A DNA stretch of 64,000 nucleotides. Source: Pediococcus inopinatus (lineage in GTDB: Bacteria; Bacillota; Bacilli; Lactobacillales; Lactobacillaceae). The stretch spans positions 1,054,001-1,118,000 of the forward strand of contig NZ_CP019981.1 in NCBI RefSeq assembly GCF_002982135.1, given 5' to 3'. Position 1 is the first letter of the stretch, and every line of letters starts with the position of its first letter. The notes below the pieces were generated by a model. That model had not been told where the DNA came from. It ran no database searches and was given only the letters and a program-made list of their open reading frames with translations. This document shows positions 19,952 through 31,483 of this stretch, one piece after another. Position numbers and translations under genes: made by a program.

Positions 19952-20743
19952 TTATTTTTTCTTTTTGCTACTTATGATTGAAAGCAAAACTCGAATTTTG
20001 TCTTTCTTAGTTTTACCTTCAATACTATCAAGACGAATTCGACCATAACCACGAACCGATAATAAATCATTTTCAACCAGTTCAAAGTCTGGACGTTGAT
20101 GCAGTTTCCAGTTCAACTGCACTTTTCGTTCTTCAATCAGTTCCTTGGCATGATTTCGTGAAATATGAAAACCTTCCGCCACGATTGCATCAACTCTAAC
20201 TGAAGCAACAGTTGTGGTTCCAGATTCCCAATCATTATCTGGTTCAATAGCTTCATTTAACTCTTTTTCGATTAAACGAACCTTAATATTTCCAATTTTT
20301 CCAACCTGAGAGAGGAAAAAATCAACCATTTCTGACTTCACAAAAAACTGCCAATCTTCACCATTAGAAATAATATCACCAAACGTATTTCTTTCGATCC
20401 CCATGTTTGCGATCGTTCCAAGTACATTTCGATGGTGAATTCTGGCAAATTTAATAGGATACTGAATTTCCAATAACGTGACATTAAAATCTTGTTGTTC
20501 AGGAACAAAATAGTCCGGAAAAATGAGTGAACGACTCATTTCGGCACCCGGATATCCCCCAAAACTCTGAATCTTAATTTCATCTAGACGATTTACTAAA
20601 GTCGTTAAGATAAACTTCTCTCGTGGATTAAGAAAATTGGTTAAGATAAAACGATTTTGATCACGGACTTCCTGAATCCATCCTGTCGCTTCTTCAACAA
20701 ATGGAGCTTCTTCAGAACGAAAATGTTGCATAATATTGTCCAT
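19952..20743 (-). CDS. ylmH: S4-domain RNA-binding protein YlmH
   Basis: YlmH-family protein of 263 residues. The N-terminal region (FLNPREKFILTTLVNRL) is followed by a middle domain and a C-terminal S4 RNA-binding domain, about 180-245, with RVDAIVAEGFHISRNHAKEL and VRGYGRIRLDSIEGKT. Homologues bind ribosomes and rescue stalled chains in bacilli, as reported for the family. Position between yggT and divIVA is the conserved Firmicutes order. Confidence 0.92.
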   Translation of the reverse strand: MDNIMQHFRSEEAPFVEEATGWIQEVRDQNRFILTNFLNPREKFILTTLVNRLDEIKIQSFGGYPGAEMSRSLIFPDYFVPEQQDFNVTLLEIQYPIKFARIHHRNVLGTIANMGIERNTFGDIISNGEDWQFFVKSEMVDFFLSQVGKIGNIKVRLIEKELNEAIEPDNDWESGTTTVASVRVDAIVAEGFHISRNHAKELIEERKVQLNWKLHQRPDFELVENDLLSVRGYGRIRLDSIEGKTKKDKIRVLLSIISSKKKK

Positions 20744-20811
20744 TTTTAACTTACCTCTTAGAAAGTACCTAATCTAAATATATCCTCATTAAGGAGCATT
20801 CAAATTTATCC

Positions 20812-21072
20812 CTAATAGAAAAAACTACTAAGCGCAGCAATTCCATATTGTGCCATTTCAAGTAACAGAATAGCCACAATTGGAGAAAAGTCCAATCCAA
20901 AAAACGGAGGAATAAATCGGAATATTTTTAGATATGGCATACATAACTTTATTAGCCATTGTCCTAACTTGGTCTGATAAGCTCCTGGAAACCATGACAT
21001 TAAGACAAAGACAAAAATCAATAACATATATAACTGAATAAGTTTACTTAAAATTGTAAATATAAAGACCAA
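20812..21072 (-). CDS. YggT family membrane protein
   Basis: Small membrane protein, 86 residues, with two hydrophobic segments. The family motif MSWFPGAYQTKLGQWLIKLC is followed by YLKIFRFIPPFFGLDFSPIVA. The function is not fixed; in division clusters of Gram-positives it is thought to act near the membrane at the septum. Starts four bases after the sepF stop. Confidence 0.9.
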   Translation of the reverse strand: MVFIFTILSKLIQLYMLLIFVFVLMSWFPGAYQTKLGQWLIKLCMPYLKIFRFIPPFFGLDFSPIVAILLLEMAQYGIAALSSFFY

Positions 21073-21076
21073 ATGT

Positions 21077-21502
21077 TTACTCCTTATTTAGATCGTTTTT
21101 GCTTAGATCTCCATTTTGAATATTTGTATACAAACTACCATTTATTTCGAAACTATTTGGGGTGCACAAAAAGATTTGTGTTCCCACTTCTTCGATTGAG
21201 CCATCGATGGCAAATAATGTACCTGAAAGGAAATCAACAATCCGCTTCGTTTGACTATCATCAATTCGTTCAAAATTTAAAATTACGGCTTGCCCTGAGA
21301 TTAATTGTTTAGCCGCCTCTTTGGCATCACTAAAAATACGTGGCTCAAATAACGCAATTTGACTTTTAGAACCCGAAATATTGTCCATTGTTTCCACCCT
21401 ATTATCTGTCGTTGTTGCCACATTGAGATCAGGATCTTCATCTGACGCATGATCTGGATCGTCTATGCCAAACAACTTATTAAATCGATCGCTTAATGCC
21501 AT
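21077..21502 (-). CDS. sepF: Cell-division protein SepF
   Basis: Membrane-binding FtsZ partner that bundles FtsZ filaments and can stand in for FtsA; 141 residues. An N-terminal amphipathic helix (MALSDRFNKLFGI) should bind membrane, then an acidic linker and the C-terminal SepF fold (ALFEPRIFSDAKEAAKQLIS, VILNFERIDDSQTKRIVDFL, LFAIDGSIEEVG). Lies directly downstream of ftsZ, after a hairpin. Confidence 0.95.
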   Translation of the reverse strand: MALSDRFNKLFGIDDPDHASDEDPDLNVATTTDNRVETMDNISGSKSQIALFEPRIFSDAKEAAKQLISGQAVILNFERIDDSQTKRIVDFLSGTLFAIDGSIEEVGTQIFLCTPNSFEINGSLYTNIQNGDLSKNDLNKE

Positions 21503-21536
21503 ACAGAACGCCTCCTAAATTGACGCTGTATCAAAG

Positions 21537-21569
21537 AACTGGGACAAAACAGCTGTCTTGTTCCCAGTT
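21537..21569 (-). terminator. Hairpin between ftsZ and sepF
   Basis: Strong inverted repeat AACTGGGAACAA / TTGTCCCAGTT in the transcript, with a short CTTT tail and no long U-run. More likely an attenuator or RNA-stability element that lowers sepF-divIVA expression relative to ftsZ than a full stop. Confidence 0.55.
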
Positions 21570-21585
21570 CCAAATTACTATTTAA

Positions 21586-22872
21586 TTACTTGCGACGACG
21601 TTTGAAAAATGGAGGTGTGTCCATACCTTTATCATCGTCATTATCAGAATCATTAAAAACGTTGAAATCTTTCTTTTCAATATCTTTAAATTCGCTATCA
21701 TCCTCGACAGATGTTGGACGTACACCATTTGAATTAGATTGACGTAACTGCCAGTCTCCAAACGGATCGTCTTTTTTAGTTTCTTTCTCTTCTTGTTTTG
21801 GTGCCGCATTGTTAGTCGTTGGTTCACTGAACGATGGTGTTGATACCGTAGAGTTTGTGCTTGCGGGTGTATCAAAACTTGTTCTTGGTGTTGCTCGATG
21901 AAGTGGACGCTCGTTCTTCTTATCAATTCCAGTTGCGATAATTGTAACTCGAACTTCATCTTTCATGTTTTCGTCAATTGATGTACCGAAGATGATATTA
22001 ACGTCATCAGTAGCAGCTTTGGCAACAATTTCTGAAGCAGCTTGTGCTTCAAATAAGGAAAGATCTGGTCCACCAGTAATATTTAACAGAACTTGTTCTG
22101 CACCATCGATTGAAACTTCTAATAATGGTGAAGAAATAGCTTTCTTAGTTGCTTCTTCAGTCCGGTTTTCACCGTTTGCAGAACCAATTCCCATTAGAGC
22201 TGAGCCTTGATTAGACATAACTGTTTTAACATCGGCAAAATCAAGGTTGACATAACCTGGAGAGGTAATTAAATCAGAAATTCCTTGAACACCTTGGCGA
22301 AGAACGTTATCTGCTTCACCAAATGCTTCCATCATTGGAGTCTTCTTATCGACCATTTCTAATAAACGATTATTAGCAATAATGATTAAAGTGTCCACTT
22401 GCTCCTTCATTTTGGCAACCCCTTCGGCCGCAAAACGAGCTCGCTTAGGTCCTTCGAAACTGAATGGTCGTGTTACAACTCCAACAGTTAAAGCACCTGT
22501 TTCTTTAGCAATCTTAGAAACTAATGGTGCAGCACCAGTACCGGTACCACCACCCATTCCGGCAGTTACAAACACCATGTCGGCGCCTTCAAGTGCAGAA
22601 GAAATAGTTTGTTCACTTTCTTGTGCCGCTTTACTCCCAACTTCAGGAGTTGAACCAGCACCTAGTCCTTTAGTTAATTTCGGTCCTAATTGAATTTTAG
22701 TATCTGCTTTAGATTGTTTCAAAGCTTGGACATCAGTGTTTGCGACGATAAATTCAACGCCCTTTACACCTTCAGCAATCATCCGATTAACGGCATTACT
22801 ACCTCCGCCACCGACACCAATTACCTTGATATTTGCGCCAGCATTTTGTTCATCATCCATTGTAAATTCCAT
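21586..22872 (-). CDS. ftsZ: Cell-division GTPase FtsZ
   Basis: Tubulin-like GTPase that forms the Z-ring. [17 protein letters not shown] is near the N-terminus, the tubulin signature [10 protein letters not shown] is at 108-117, and NVDFADV-type and T7-loop segments follow. A long disordered linker runs from about 320, and the conserved tail [11 protein letters not shown] binds FtsA and SepF. The frame opens at ATG 22887, but its first bases are the GGAGG ribosome site, so ATG 22872 (MEFTMDDEQ) is the start; 428 residues. Confidence 0.98.
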   Translation of the reverse strand: MEFTMDDEQNAGANIKVIGVGGGGSNAVNRMIAEGVKGVEFIVANTDVQALKQSKADTKIQLGPKLTKGLGAGSTPEVGSKAAQESEQTISSALEGADMVFVTAGMGGGTGTGAAPLVSKIAKETGALTVGVVTRPFSFEGPKRARFAAEGVAKMKEQVDTLIIIANNRLLEMVDKKTPMMEAFGEADNVLRQGVQGISDLITSPGYVNLDFADVKTVMSNQGSALMGIGSANGENRTEEATKKAISSPLLEVSIDGAEQVLLNITGGPDLSLFEAQAASEIVAKAATDDVNIIFGTSIDENMKDEVRVTIIATGIDKKNERPLHRATPRTSFDTPASTNSTVSTPSFSEPTTNNAAPKQEEKETKKDDPFGDWQLRQSNSNGVRPTSVEDDSEFKDIEKKDFNVFNDSDNDDDKGMDTPPFFKRRRK

Positions 22873-22898
22873 CCCGTTTTCCTCCATTATTTTAAAAG

Positions 22899-24245
22899 TT
22901 AATCAAAGAATTCGCTAAACCAACGTTTCAAACTAGCAAACATGTTGCTAAAAGAAAAAGATGTCTCTTTCTTTGGTTTGGTTTTTTTAACTCGTTTAGG
23001 AGCTGACTGCGTATTAGGCTCTGACTCTGCTTGGTCAACATCCTCTGTATCATCAAACGTCTGTTGCTCAGGTACTGGCCGTGTGCCCGAAACCATTGCA
23101 CTTTTAGCCAAGAAATCCACTTCACTCAAGGAAGCTTCATAATTAAGTAATGCAAACGCCTGTGAGAAAGCCGGGTGTCTCAATCCCATTGGTTCTGGAA
23201 CATATATTTTTACATTTGTTCCAAAAATGTCGGCTGCTAAACTCTGAATTCCAGGAATTGCAGCTGCGCCTCCGGTAATTACAACACCACCTGGCATATC
23301 TAATGCATCAATGCTGTCAAGATGATTATAAGCGTTGGTTAAGATTTGTTCTAGTCTTGCTTCAATAACTTCCGCTAAATACTTCTCAGTGACCTGGGTA
23401 GGTGCTGATTGCCCCACCACTTCCACTGGAAAGCCATCATCACTGGCACCTTCAGCAAAAGCATAACCATATTCACGTTTAAGCTTTTCAGCATTACTCA
23501 GTGAGGTATTTAAAACAACGGAAATATCTTTTGTAACAAACTGACCGCCTTCTTGATCAACATATGTATACTTCAAATGATGGTCATGAATAATTGCCGT
23601 TGTCGTTTGGCCCGCGCCCAAATCAATTAAGACAGTTCCGAAATCCTGCTCACCGTCGTTTAGAACGGTTTTTCCTAATGCTAACGGATTCAAGACGAGA
23701 TCTGTCAAATGTAATCCGGCTTGCTGAATTGCCCGTTTTGTGTTGTGAATAATGGTCTTAGGACCGGTTAAAACAGTTCCGTTCATTTCTAGACGAACGC
23801 CAACCATTCCCCGAGGATCCTTAATGCCATCAAAACCATCAACAACAAATTCATCAGGCAAAACATCGATTACTTCTTGTTCTGGAGGCAGACTGTGTAC
23901 AGAAGCCGCATTAGCCATGTTAACCACATCTTGATTCGTGATTTCCCGAGACGTCTCTGCAATCGCAATCATACCACGACAAGGCTCAATTTTTAATAAA
24001 TTTGCTGGAATTCCAGCGACTACTTCGTGAATCTTTAAATTTGCTTTATTTTCTGCAACTGATATTGCTCTCTTGATAGCTGCTGACGCCTTGTCAATAT
24101 CGACAATCACGCCACGATTCATTCCATCAGAGCGTTCGCTTCCCACTCCAATAACACTCATTTGCCCATTTACATGTTCAGCGACAATGACTTTTATTGA
24201 GGTGGTCCCTATATCAAGTCCAACATAAATCCCTGAATTATCCAT
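22899..24245 (-). CDS. ftsA: Cell-division protein FtsA
   Basis: Actin-like ATPase that tethers FtsZ to the membrane; 448 residues. The phosphate-1 loop [13 protein letters not shown] is at 9-21, [16 protein letters not shown] is the phosphate-2 region, and [15 protein letters not shown] the adenosine motif. A low-complexity Lys/Pro linker leads to the C-terminal amphipathic membrane helix [13 protein letters not shown]. It has a strong AGGAGG ribosome site. A terminator separates it from ftsQ, so ftsA-ftsZ probably have their own promoter in 24246-24340; TTGAAG with TATATA at an 18-base spacing there is a weak candidate. Confidence 0.96.
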   Translation of the reverse strand: MDNSGIYVGLDIGTTSIKVIVAEHVNGQMSVIGVGSERSDGMNRGVIVDIDKASAAIKRAISVAENKANLKIHEVVAGIPANLLKIEPCRGMIAIAETSREITNQDVVNMANAASVHSLPPEQEVIDVLPDEFVVDGFDGIKDPRGMVGVRLEMNGTVLTGPKTIIHNTKRAIQQAGLHLTDLVLNPLALGKTVLNDGEQDFGTVLIDLGAGQTTTAIIHDHHLKYTYVDQEGGQFVTKDISVVLNTSLSNAEKLKREYGYAFAEGASDDGFPVEVVGQSAPTQVTEKYLAEVIEARLEQILTNAYNHLDSIDALDMPGGVVITGGAAAIPGIQSLAADIFGTNVKIYVPEPMGLRHPAFSQAFALLNYEASLSEVDFLAKSAMVSGTRPVPEQQTFDDTEDVDQAESEPNTQSAPKRVKKTKPKKETSFSFSNMFASLKRWFSEFFD

Positions 24246-24340
24246 AATAAAGGAACCTCCTAAACATACCCTATTTTAGACTCTTGTATATACTCTCAAG
24301 TTTACCATAACTTCAATACATTTAAATAGTGCATTCTTTT

Positions 24341-24398
24341 AAAAAAATGAGAAAATATGCTAAAAAATCGAATTAAATTCCATTATTTCTCATTTTTA
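24341..24398 (-). terminator. Terminator after ftsQ
   Basis: Minus-strand arms AAAAATGAGAAA and TTTTCTCATTTTTTT directly after the ftsQ stop, ending in a T-run. Splits the division cluster into mraZ-ftsQ and ftsA-divIVA transcription units. Confidence 0.7.
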
Positions 24399-25406
24399 TT
24401 AATTTGTTGCCTGCACTGTACTTGTAGAACTGCTAGAAACGCTTACTGAACTAGAACTATTTGTCGACGAAGAATTTGCAGTTGAATTCGAACTACTTGG
24501 AACCGTAGAAGAAGAACTACTTGAACTAGTGACCAAACCAGAACTGCTAGAGGCTGTCTTACTAGTTAACTCTGAAGACTTGTTTTTAAAGGGATAGGAA
24601 TACGCACCCACTTCTAAATCAATAATGCCTTTTTGTTTCATATCTGCTGCCATTTGTGGATAATATTTCATTTTAGCTGCAAACGTGGATAAAATTGCGT
24701 AAACCTCGTTCCCATCGTTCATATACAAATGGATGCGGTTCGGATTGTTTTTGCTTGGCACATAATCAATTTCAGAAATTCCATTCCGCACAACAGCTGG
24801 TAATTGTTTAAACTGAGTTAGCAAAGCATTCAAAACCTTTGTTGTATGAAAATTTTTAAAGATCGGATAATCTCCAGACGGTTGTGTTTTTGATTTTTTA
24901 ACAACCTTCCCGTTATCTAAAATTGTGTAATATTTTTTATTTCGAAGCACAACTCCGGCAATCATATTTTCTTTGACGGTAATCTTAAGTTTATTTACTC
25001 CTTGGCGGCTAATTTTGTAACTCATCAGTTCAGGATTCTTTTTATAGACTTGCTCTGATTTGTCTCGATTGCCTAACAAATATGGAAAAATCCAATCGTT
25101 ATGATGAACATTTCCAATTTTTTGAATTTCTTCTTTGGAAAAATGGGTATTTCCGGCTACCTTAACTGTCTGAACACGACTCAGTGGTGAACTCAAATAG
25201 CCTGCTCCGATCAGAATAAGTAATAATCCGCTAAATAAATAAATTCGTTTTTTGCGTGAATTTAGAAACTTAGGCGAAGATGAATGCTTTTCTTTAGATT
25301 TCTTTTCGGTTATCTTTTCAGCTGCTTTTTGTTTTTGTTGAGCTTTTTCCCACGGTGTTAAGTCACGATTAACTTGAGGAGTTTTCGTTTTCTTTTTTCC
25401 AAACAC
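24399..25406 (-). CDS. ftsQ: Cell-division protein FtsQ/DivIB
   Basis: Bitopic divisome protein. A basic cytoplasmic N-terminus (about 65 residues) leads to one membrane helix (RIYLFSGLLLILIGAGYL) and a POTRA domain (VQTVKVAGNTHFSKEEIQ). The FtsQ beta domain follows (VVLRNKKYYTILDNGKVV), and then an unusual Ser/Thr/Asn tail of about 60 residues. GTG 25415 and GTG 25406 are both possible; the GGGGTGG ribosome site suits 25406. Works with FtsL and the transpeptidase encoded upstream. Confidence 0.92.
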   Translation of the reverse strand: MFGKKKTKTPQVNRDLTPWEKAQQKQKAAEKITEKKSKEKHSSSPKFLNSRKKRIYLFSGLLLILIGAGYLSSPLSRVQTVKVAGNTHFSKEEIQKIGNVHHNDWIFPYLLGNRDKSEQVYKKNPELMSYKISRQGVNKLKITVKENMIAGVVLRNKKYYTILDNGKVVKKSKTQPSGDYPIFKNFHTTKVLNALLTQFKQLPAVVRNGISEIDYVPSKNNPNRIHLYMNDGNEVYAILSTFAAKMKYYPQMAADMKQKGIIDLEVGAYSYPFKNKSSELTSKTASSSSGLVTSSSSSSSTVPSSSNSTANSSSTNSSSSVSVSSSSTSTVQATN

Positions 25407-25423
25407 GATCGCCACCCCGTTTT

Positions 25424-26518
25424 CTATTTTTTAACCACAGATTCAAGCACGTTTAAAAGATCTTCGGCAGCATGTGGACGACCCATTTTTCTTGCAGCAT
25501 CACCCATTTGTTGTCTTAAACTTTGATCATTCATTAATGCGTCAGTCGCTTTTAACAAAGTTTTACCAGTCAGCTCTGATTCTGGTAAAAGCTTTGCTGC
25601 CCCTTTTCTAACCAAACTATTTGCATTCTTGGTTTGGTGATCATTGGTTACATAGGGACTTGGCACTAATATTGAAGGAATCCCCAAAGCCGTAATTTCC
25701 GCCAAACTAGTTGCCCCAGCACGCCCGAGGATGGCTTCAAAATCTGGCAATAATCTTGGCATTTCTGAAATATATGGTCGCACAACACAATTTTTACCAA
25801 GTGTTTCAGGATCAAGCTGCGCCATGATTTTTTTATAGTGCACATTTCCAGTCACAAACAAAACCTGGTAATCCCTTTTCTTTAGCTCGGGGAGTGCCGC
25901 AACCATTGCAGAATTAATTTTTTCTGCCCCGCGACTGCCACCGAAAATTAATAACGTTGGAACATCGCTTTTTAAGCCATATTCAGAAAGGGCACTATTA
26001 GGTTGCATTTGAGCAACTTGAGTGGCTCTTGGATTTCCTGTAAAAACAACTTTTTTGGCCGGAAAATCTTTACGAGCATCTTCAAACGAAATGCCAATTT
26101 TTGTCACAAAATGACTGAGAAATTTGTTGGTCACACCCACCACACTATTTTGCTCGTGAATAACCGTTGGAATATGTTGAAGACTCGCAGCAAAGACCAC
26201 TGCTCCACTGACGTACCCACCGGTTCCAACCACAACATCTGGACGAAAATCTTTTATCATTTTGTGTGCATCACCAACACTCTTCAAAAACAAACCAATT
26301 GTTTTGAGGTTTTCTAAGGACAGTGACCGCTTAAACCCTTGGATTCGAATTGTTTTAAATTCAATGTTTTGTTCAGGGACAATCCGACTTTCTAGTCCCT
26401 TTTCGGTCCCCACATATAATATTTCGGAATTGGGCTCACGTTTTTTCAAAGCTTCAATAAGGGCCAAAGCTGGATAAATATGGCCACCGGTTCCACCACC
26501 TGAAATCATTAAACGCAT
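25424..26518 (-). CDS. murG: Undecaprenyl-PP-MurNAc-pentapeptide GlcNAc transferase
   Basis: GT28 glycosyltransferase that converts lipid I to lipid II on the cytoplasmic face; 364 residues. The acceptor-side glycine loop [17 protein letters not shown] is at the start, [14 protein letters not shown] follows in the N-domain, [14 protein letters not shown] in the C-domain, and the donor loop [18 protein letters not shown] near the end. Standard length; 2 bases from murD. Confidence 0.97.
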   Translation of the reverse strand: MRLMISGGGTGGHIYPALALIEALKKREPNSEILYVGTEKGLESRIVPEQNIEFKTIRIQGFKRSLSLENLKTIGLFLKSVGDAHKMIKDFRPDVVVGTGGYVSGAVVFAASLQHIPTVIHEQNSVVGVTNKFLSHFVTKIGISFEDARKDFPAKKVVFTGNPRATQVAQMQPNSALSEYGLKSDVPTLLIFGGSRGAEKINSAMVAALPELKKRDYQVLFVTGNVHYKKIMAQLDPETLGKNCVVRPYISEMPRLLPDFEAILGRAGATSLAEITALGIPSILVPSPYVTNDHQTKNANSLVRKGAAKLLPESELTGKTLLKATDALMNDQSLRQQMGDAARKMGRPHAAEDLLNVLESVVKK

Positions 26519-26520
26519 AA

Positions 26521-27897
26521 TTAAGCCTTCTTTCCGTTTTGGAGCTTATTAACCGCGTTGATAAATTCATCACCACGAATTTCGAAATTTTTGTACTGAT
26601 CCCAACTTGCATTTGCCGGCGACAACAATACGATATCACCGGGATTACTCAATTGATACGCAAGTGGTACCGCGTCAGCCACTTTATTGGCAGATTTTAT
26701 CACTGGTACCTCAGCTTTTTTGGCAGCATCTGCTAATAAATGAGCTGTTTCGCCAATCAGAACTATGGCTTTTACATGATCTTTAAAATCGGGTACCAAC
26801 TTTTCAAACGTGTATCCTCTGTCTAAACCACCCGCAATCAAAACGATCGGCTGTTTGAAAGAACGCAATGCCACCTGAGTCGCTTCAATATCGGTTGCTT
26901 TTGAATCATTATAAAAGACACGTTTTTCAAAAGTGGTGACATATTGCACACGATGTTTCACACCTGAGAATGTTTTCAAAACTTCGATAATCGCTTCAGT
27001 AGAACAGCCACTTACTTTAGCAACTGCAATGGCTGCTAATGCATTCTCAATATTTTGAACTCCTGGCACTTTAATATCTTCAGCGGCCATAATTTTTTCG
27101 TCGCGAAAATACAAAAATTCACCGCGTTGGTAAGCACCTTTTTCGCTCAAATCTTTTCGTGAGAATGGTACAACCTGAGCCTTCGTCTGCTTACTTAATT
27201 GTTGCCATTCAGGATTATCCCAATTGATGACAAAATAATCATCGGCCGTTTGGTTTTTGGTGATGTGCATTTTGTCACGAACATAATTTTCGCGACTTCC
27301 ATGCCAATCTAAATGGTTAGAAAAAATATTTGTAATTACTGCGATATGTGGTTTCAGGGCTGTCACACTTGCTAACATAAAGCTGGATAGTTCCGTCACC
27401 ATTGTATCTTCTGCATGCAACTTTTGAACAACTGTTGTTGCAGGAATCCCAATGTTACCAGCAAGAAAAGCGTGCCCAGCTTGACGGTCTTTATCTAACA
27501 TTAACTGAATAAGCGTGGTTGTGGTGGTCTTTCCATTACTTCCAGTAATTCCAATCATTTCACCACTCAAAGCTTGATAGGCAAGCTCTGGTTCTGAAAT
27601 AATGGGAATTTCTTTTTCAAGGGCGCCCTTCACAATCGGATTAGTATATGGGATCCCGGGATTTTTTACAATAAGCTCAAACCCCTCATCCAAAAGTGTC
27701 AACGGGTGTCCCCCTGTAACAACCTTAATACCATTTTCTAATAATTCCTGTGCATCAGGATTCTCATCAAACGGTTTTGCATCGTTTACTGTCACTAAAG
27801 CTCCTAATTTTTGTAAGAGCTTTGCTGCACTTACACCACTTTTGGCCAACCCTAATACTAAGACCTTTTTATCCCGATAATTCGTAATATCTTTCAT
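26521..27897 (-). CDS. murD: UDP-MurNAc-L-alanine:D-glutamate ligase
   Basis: Cytosolic Mur ligase adding D-Glu to UDP-MurNAc-L-Ala. The N-terminal Rossmann UDP domain has [17 protein letters not shown], the ATP P-loop is [16 protein letters not shown], and the central domain has [12 protein letters not shown] and [14 protein letters not shown] 27912 opens the frame, but ATG 27897 with AGGTGAAGGG at proper spacing is the start; about 458 residues. Other Mur ligases (murC, murE, murF) are not in this cluster. Confidence 0.97.
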   Translation of the reverse strand: MKDITNYRDKKVLVLGLAKSGVSAAKLLQKLGALVTVNDAKPFDENPDAQELLENGIKVVTGGHPLTLLDEGFELIVKNPGIPYTNPIVKGALEKEIPIISEPELAYQALSGEMIGITGSNGKTTTTTLIQLMLDKDRQAGHAFLAGNIGIPATTVVQKLHAEDTMVTELSSFMLASVTALKPHIAVITNIFSNHLDWHGSRENYVRDKMHITKNQTADDYFVINWDNPEWQQLSKQTKAQVVPFSRKDLSEKGAYQRGEFLYFRDEKIMAAEDIKVPGVQNIENALAAIAVAKVSGCSTEAIIEVLKTFSGVKHRVQYVTTFEKRVFYNDSKATDIEATQVALRSFKQPIVLIAGGLDRGYTFEKLVPDFKDHVKAIVLIGETAHLLADAAKKAEVPVIKSANKVADAVPLAYQLSNPGDIVLLSPANASWDQYKNFEIRGDEFINAVNKLQNGKKA

Positions 27898-27923
27898 GAT
27901 TTTTCCCTTCACCTAAACTTTAA

Positions 27924-28892
27924 TTATCCTAAAATACCGATTAACGCAATTGCAGCACCAATTAGTCCAACAACCCAGAAAACAATATCAACTTTCCACT
28001 CGCTCCAACCCATCATTTCAAAATGATGATGAATGGGACTCATCTTAAAAATTCGATGGCCAGTTAACTTGAATGACAATACCTGGAGAATAACGCTCGC
28101 CGTTTCACACACAAACACGATTCCAATTAGTAATAAAGCCAATTCATGATGCACTAAAATTGAAACGGCAGCTAATGCGCCACCTAAGGCAAGTGAGCCC
28201 ATATCACCCATAAATATTTTGGCCGGTTTATGATTAAAAATTAAAAATCCGACCAGCCCGCCAATCACCGCTAAACAAAAGATTAGAACATCAAATTGAT
28301 GTTGCACCCCAGCAATAATTGCATAGGCACCAAAGGCAATAATAGCCAGTCCACTGACCAAGCCATCTAAACCATCAGACAAGTTGACGGCGTTGGAAAA
28401 GCCCACTAACCAAAAAGCTACAAAAATAACGAACCAGGCTCCCATATGCCAAGTGCCCAAGAAAGGAACATTTAGTGATTGGGAAAAACCTTCATTTTGG
28501 TAGACAAGGAAGAAAATAACTGCTCCCACGATTTGTCCAAGAAATTTTTGCCAAGCTTTCAGGCCTTCGTTTTGTTTCTTCATTAACTTAATACTATCAT
28601 CCCAAAAGCCTAAAATTCCATACATAATCAGAATGAAGATTAGGATCAATCCCGTAGCATTCATTTGATGAGTAACAAGATCAAATAAAAGGCTACTTAA
28701 ACTAATAGCAATAATAAAAATCAAACCACCCATTGTTGGGGTGCCAGACTTCTTTTCATGCCATTTAGGACCCTCTTCGCGAATCATTTGTCCCTCGTTA
28801 CGATTACGAAAATAATTAATAAATGATGGCATGGCAACTACAGTAATTAAAAAGCTAACAACCGCCGTCCCAATTTGCGCTATCCAATTCAT
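27924..28892 (-). CDS. mraY: Phospho-MurNAc-pentapeptide transferase
   Basis: Integral membrane enzyme that moves phospho-MurNAc-pentapeptide onto undecaprenyl phosphate, making lipid I. About ten helices; the catalytic aspartates are in [12 protein letters not shown], with [11 protein letters not shown] and the histidine loop [16 protein letters not shown] 28904 is part of the GGAG ribosome site, so ATG 28892 is chosen; 322 residues. Gene order pbp-mraY-murD-murG is the conserved one. Confidence 0.97.
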   Translation of the reverse strand: MNWIAQIGTAVVSFLITVVAMPSFINYFRNRNEGQMIREEGPKWHEKKSGTPTMGGLIFIIAISLSSLLFDLVTHQMNATGLILIFILIMYGILGFWDDSIKLMKKQNEGLKAWQKFLGQIVGAVIFFLVYQNEGFSQSLNVPFLGTWHMGAWFVIFVAFWLVGFSNAVNLSDGLDGLVSGLAIIAFGAYAIIAGVQHQFDVLIFCLAVIGGLVGFLIFNHKPAKIFMGDMGSLALGGALAAVSILVHHELALLLIGIVFVCETASVILQVLSFKLTGHRIFKMSPIHHHFEMMGWSEWKVDIVFWVVGLIGAAIALIGILG

Positions 28893-28909
28893 AATAAACT
28901 CCATTCTTT

Positions 28910-31084
28910 TTACTTTTGTTTTAGTTTAACTGTGAGTGTTTGACCGCTTTGAATAACCGCGCCACTCTTCATTGATTGTGATTTTACAAACCCAGTCCCA
29001 GAAAATTTCGCTTGTATTCCTACTAGATCGGTTAACTTAAGGACATCGTTTCGTGACCATCCAGATAGATTAGGCATTTTCATCTGACCACTTGTCATTA
29101 AAATAACTCGCTGGCCTGCCAGCATTTCTGTATTTGCTAGAGGTGACTGCTGGGTAACAATACTGCCTGTTCCGACAACCGTTGCCGCAATATTTTGTTT
29201 ACCTAAATCTTTAGCAGCAGTATCAGCCGATTCACCAACCATGTTGGCAATCTTAACTTTCCCAGATACCTGATTTTTGGCAGTTGAGGCATTCTCACCA
29301 AGTGCTTGTTTCATAACTGGGCCAAAAATTTCATTTAAGAGCTGGGTGGCCGTTTTGGTGGCTGGCAATGTTGGCTGTTTCATGGTGATGTACATAATAT
29401 ACTTCGGATTATCGGCAGGTACCATCCCCACAACAGAATACAAATAACTATCGTTACCATTCAAGTACGTGCCACCGGAACCAACAACTTGTGCTGTACC
29501 AGTTTTAGCAGCAACTTTATAGCCCGAAATTTTGAATTCCTGACCAATTCCATAACTCTTATAAACAACGTCTTCCATCAGTTTTCGAACCTTTTTGGCC
29601 GTCGAACTTTTAACTGGTTTTCCAAGACTCTTAGTTTTCATTCGATACGTCACTTTACCAGTTTGACTATCCACAATTTTTTTGATGTATTGTGGTTTGA
29701 CCATTTTACCGTTATTAGCAATCGCCGTAAATCCTTGGAGCATCTGCATATCAGTCACATCAATTCCCTGACCAAACGCCGTGTCTGCTTGATCAATTGG
29801 ATAGGTAAATTGCATGCTTCCACTAGCTTCTCCGGACAGCCCTGAATTAGTACTCTTTAAAAAGTTAAACTTCTTAATATACTTTTTCCACGTTTTTGCT
29901 CCCATTTTTCGTTCCAAATGGGCCATTGCCACATTACTAGAACGTGCGAATCCTTCTTCATAGGTAATTAATCCCCAACCTGACGTCTGCCAATCAGGTA
30001 CCACTTGAGTTCCAATTTTATATGTTCCTGACTTATATTTTTCCTTTGCATTGAAGTGACCACTATCAATCGCGGCAGCAGTTGTAAAGACCTTCATTGT
30101 TGATCCAGGTTCAAAAGTATCCTGTACCAAGGAATTGCTCCAAGCCTTGCTTATTCCACTTTTAGTTGTGGGATTAAATGATGGTCGTTGGGAAGTCGCC
30201 AAAATGGCTCCTGTTTTTGCGTTAATAATTGTCGCTGTCATTGACTTGGCATGAACCTGAGACTGAACCTTCGTCATTTCGGATTCTAACAACGTTTGAA
30301 GCCTTGTATCTAAAGTAGTATAAATGTTTTTTCCATCTACAGCCGCTTTTTTCTCTTGAGAAGACGGCAGTTGATAACCAAACTTATCTTTTTGAATGGA
30401 ACGCTCACCATCTGTTCCGGTTAACTTTTTGTTAAATGCACTTTCAATTCCCATGACACCCTTTAATTGAGTTACATCGGAATTCTTTTTCTGTACTTGA
30501 GAGGTAATTCCGATCAAATTAGACGCAAAAGTCCCATTCGGATACAGACGTGCCTCGGATTGAACAAAATTAATTCCCGTTAACTTATATGATTCAATTT
30601 TTTCTTTTGTTGCAACAGAGATATTTTTCCCTGCAGTACCGAATTCAACCTGAAAAGTATTTTTATTACTAGGATTCAGAGCCTTCAAAGCTTTTGTCTC
30701 ACTAATTGGTAAATATTTTGCGAGAATTTTAGCCGTTTTTTCTTTATTAGTCACATAGAGTGCCTTTTTATTTGCACCAACCTGTGTTTTGTTCAAAACA
30801 GCATAAACTGAATACGTACTGGTATCTTCTGCAATTGGCTGCCCAGAAGCATCCAATATTGACCCCCGTTGCGCTTTCAAGACTTTATTATCCGTATACA
30901 AACGGCGGGCCTGCGAACTCAAATTAATGTGTTCTACAGTCCCGCCAATTGCAATATAGGAAAAACGTAGAATTAAAATTACGAATAAGGCAATCGCTAT
31001 GAAAAAAAGCCATTGACCGAACGCTCTTCGATTTTGGCTTGATTTGTTGTTGTCCTTTTTTGAACGTTTTTCTTTGTTGTTCAT
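28910..31084 (-). CDS. Division transpeptidase with PASTA domains (PBP2X/FtsI type)
   Basis: Class B penicillin-binding protein that cross-links septal peptidoglycan; 724 residues. A short basic cytoplasmic tail and one membrane helix (about 26-46) lead to the dimerisation domain. The transpeptidase has serine in [17 protein letters not shown] in [11 protein letters not shown], and KTG in [15 protein letters not shown]. Two C-terminal PASTA repeats follow ([18 protein letters not shown] and [18 protein letters not shown]). PASTA repeats make it PBP2X-like. Overlaps ftsL by four bases. Confidence 0.95.
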   Translation of the reverse strand: MNNKEKRSKKDNNKSSQNRRAFGQWLFFIAIALFVILILRFSYIAIGGTVEHINLSSQARRLYTDNKVLKAQRGSILDASGQPIAEDTSTYSVYAVLNKTQVGANKKALYVTNKEKTAKILAKYLPISETKALKALNPSNKNTFQVEFGTAGKNISVATKEKIESYKLTGINFVQSEARLYPNGTFASNLIGITSQVQKKNSDVTQLKGVMGIESAFNKKLTGTDGERSIQKDKFGYQLPSSQEKKAAVDGKNIYTTLDTRLQTLLESEMTKVQSQVHAKSMTATIINAKTGAILATSQRPSFNPTTKSGISKAWSNSLVQDTFEPGSTMKVFTTAAAIDSGHFNAKEKYKSGTYKIGTQVVPDWQTSGWGLITYEEGFARSSNVAMAHLERKMGAKTWKKYIKKFNFLKSTNSGLSGEASGSMQFTYPIDQADTAFGQGIDVTDMQMLQGFTAIANNGKMVKPQYIKKIVDSQTGKVTYRMKTKSLGKPVKSSTAKKVRKLMEDVVYKSYGIGQEFKISGYKVAAKTGTAQVVGSGGTYLNGNDSYLYSVVGMVPADNPKYIMYITMKQPTLPATKTATQLLNEIFGPVMKQALGENASTAKNQVSGKVKIANMVGESADTAAKDLGKQNIAATVVGTGSIVTQQSPLANTEMLAGQRVILMTSGQMKMPNLSGWSRNDVLKLTDLVGIQAKFSGTGFVKSQSMKSGAVIQSGQTLTVKLKQK

Positions 31085-31470
31085 TTATTAACATTCCTTA
31101 TATTCTGAGTTGTCAGGCTTAAACCATATTGTTTTGCAATTTTGTCCAAGCGTGAGCGACTGGAGAGTTGGTTCACTTCCTGCTTGAGATTACTATTGCT
31201 GGAAGTTACCTTTGTCACCTGTCCTTGTGAACTAGAAAGTTCATGTTCAGCACTTGATAATGATATTTTACCAGAAATCACAAAAATCATTAAGCCTGTC
31301 AAGATTATACCGCAGAATGTCATTAAAATTTTCTCAAATTTTGAAAATGGTAAAAAATTCGGAATAACGACTGCTTTTGCTTTATGTAAAGTGCCTTCTT
31401 TTATATCCGGTATTCGTCGTTTAACCGGTTTGGTAGCTGGAAATGCTTCTGCTAAATTATTTTGTGCCAT
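31081..31470 (-). CDS. ftsL: Cell-division protein FtsL
   Basis: Short bitopic divisome protein, 129 residues. A cytoplasmic basic segment is followed by one membrane helix (about 47-67: ILMTFCGIILTGLMIFVISG) and an extracytoplasmic coiled coil ending SRLDKIAKQYGLSLTTQNIR. It partners FtsQ and the transpeptidase. Sequence drift in this family is strong, so the call rests on topology plus position between rsmH and the transpeptidase. Confidence 0.9.
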   Translation of the reverse strand: MAQNNLAEAFPATKPVKRRIPDIKEGTLHKAKAVVIPNFLPFSKFEKILMTFCGIILTGLMIFVISGKISLSSAEHELSSSQGQVTKVTSSNSNLKQEVNQLSSRSRLDKIAKQYGLSLTTQNIRNVNK

Positions 31471-31483
31471 TATAAATCAGTCC

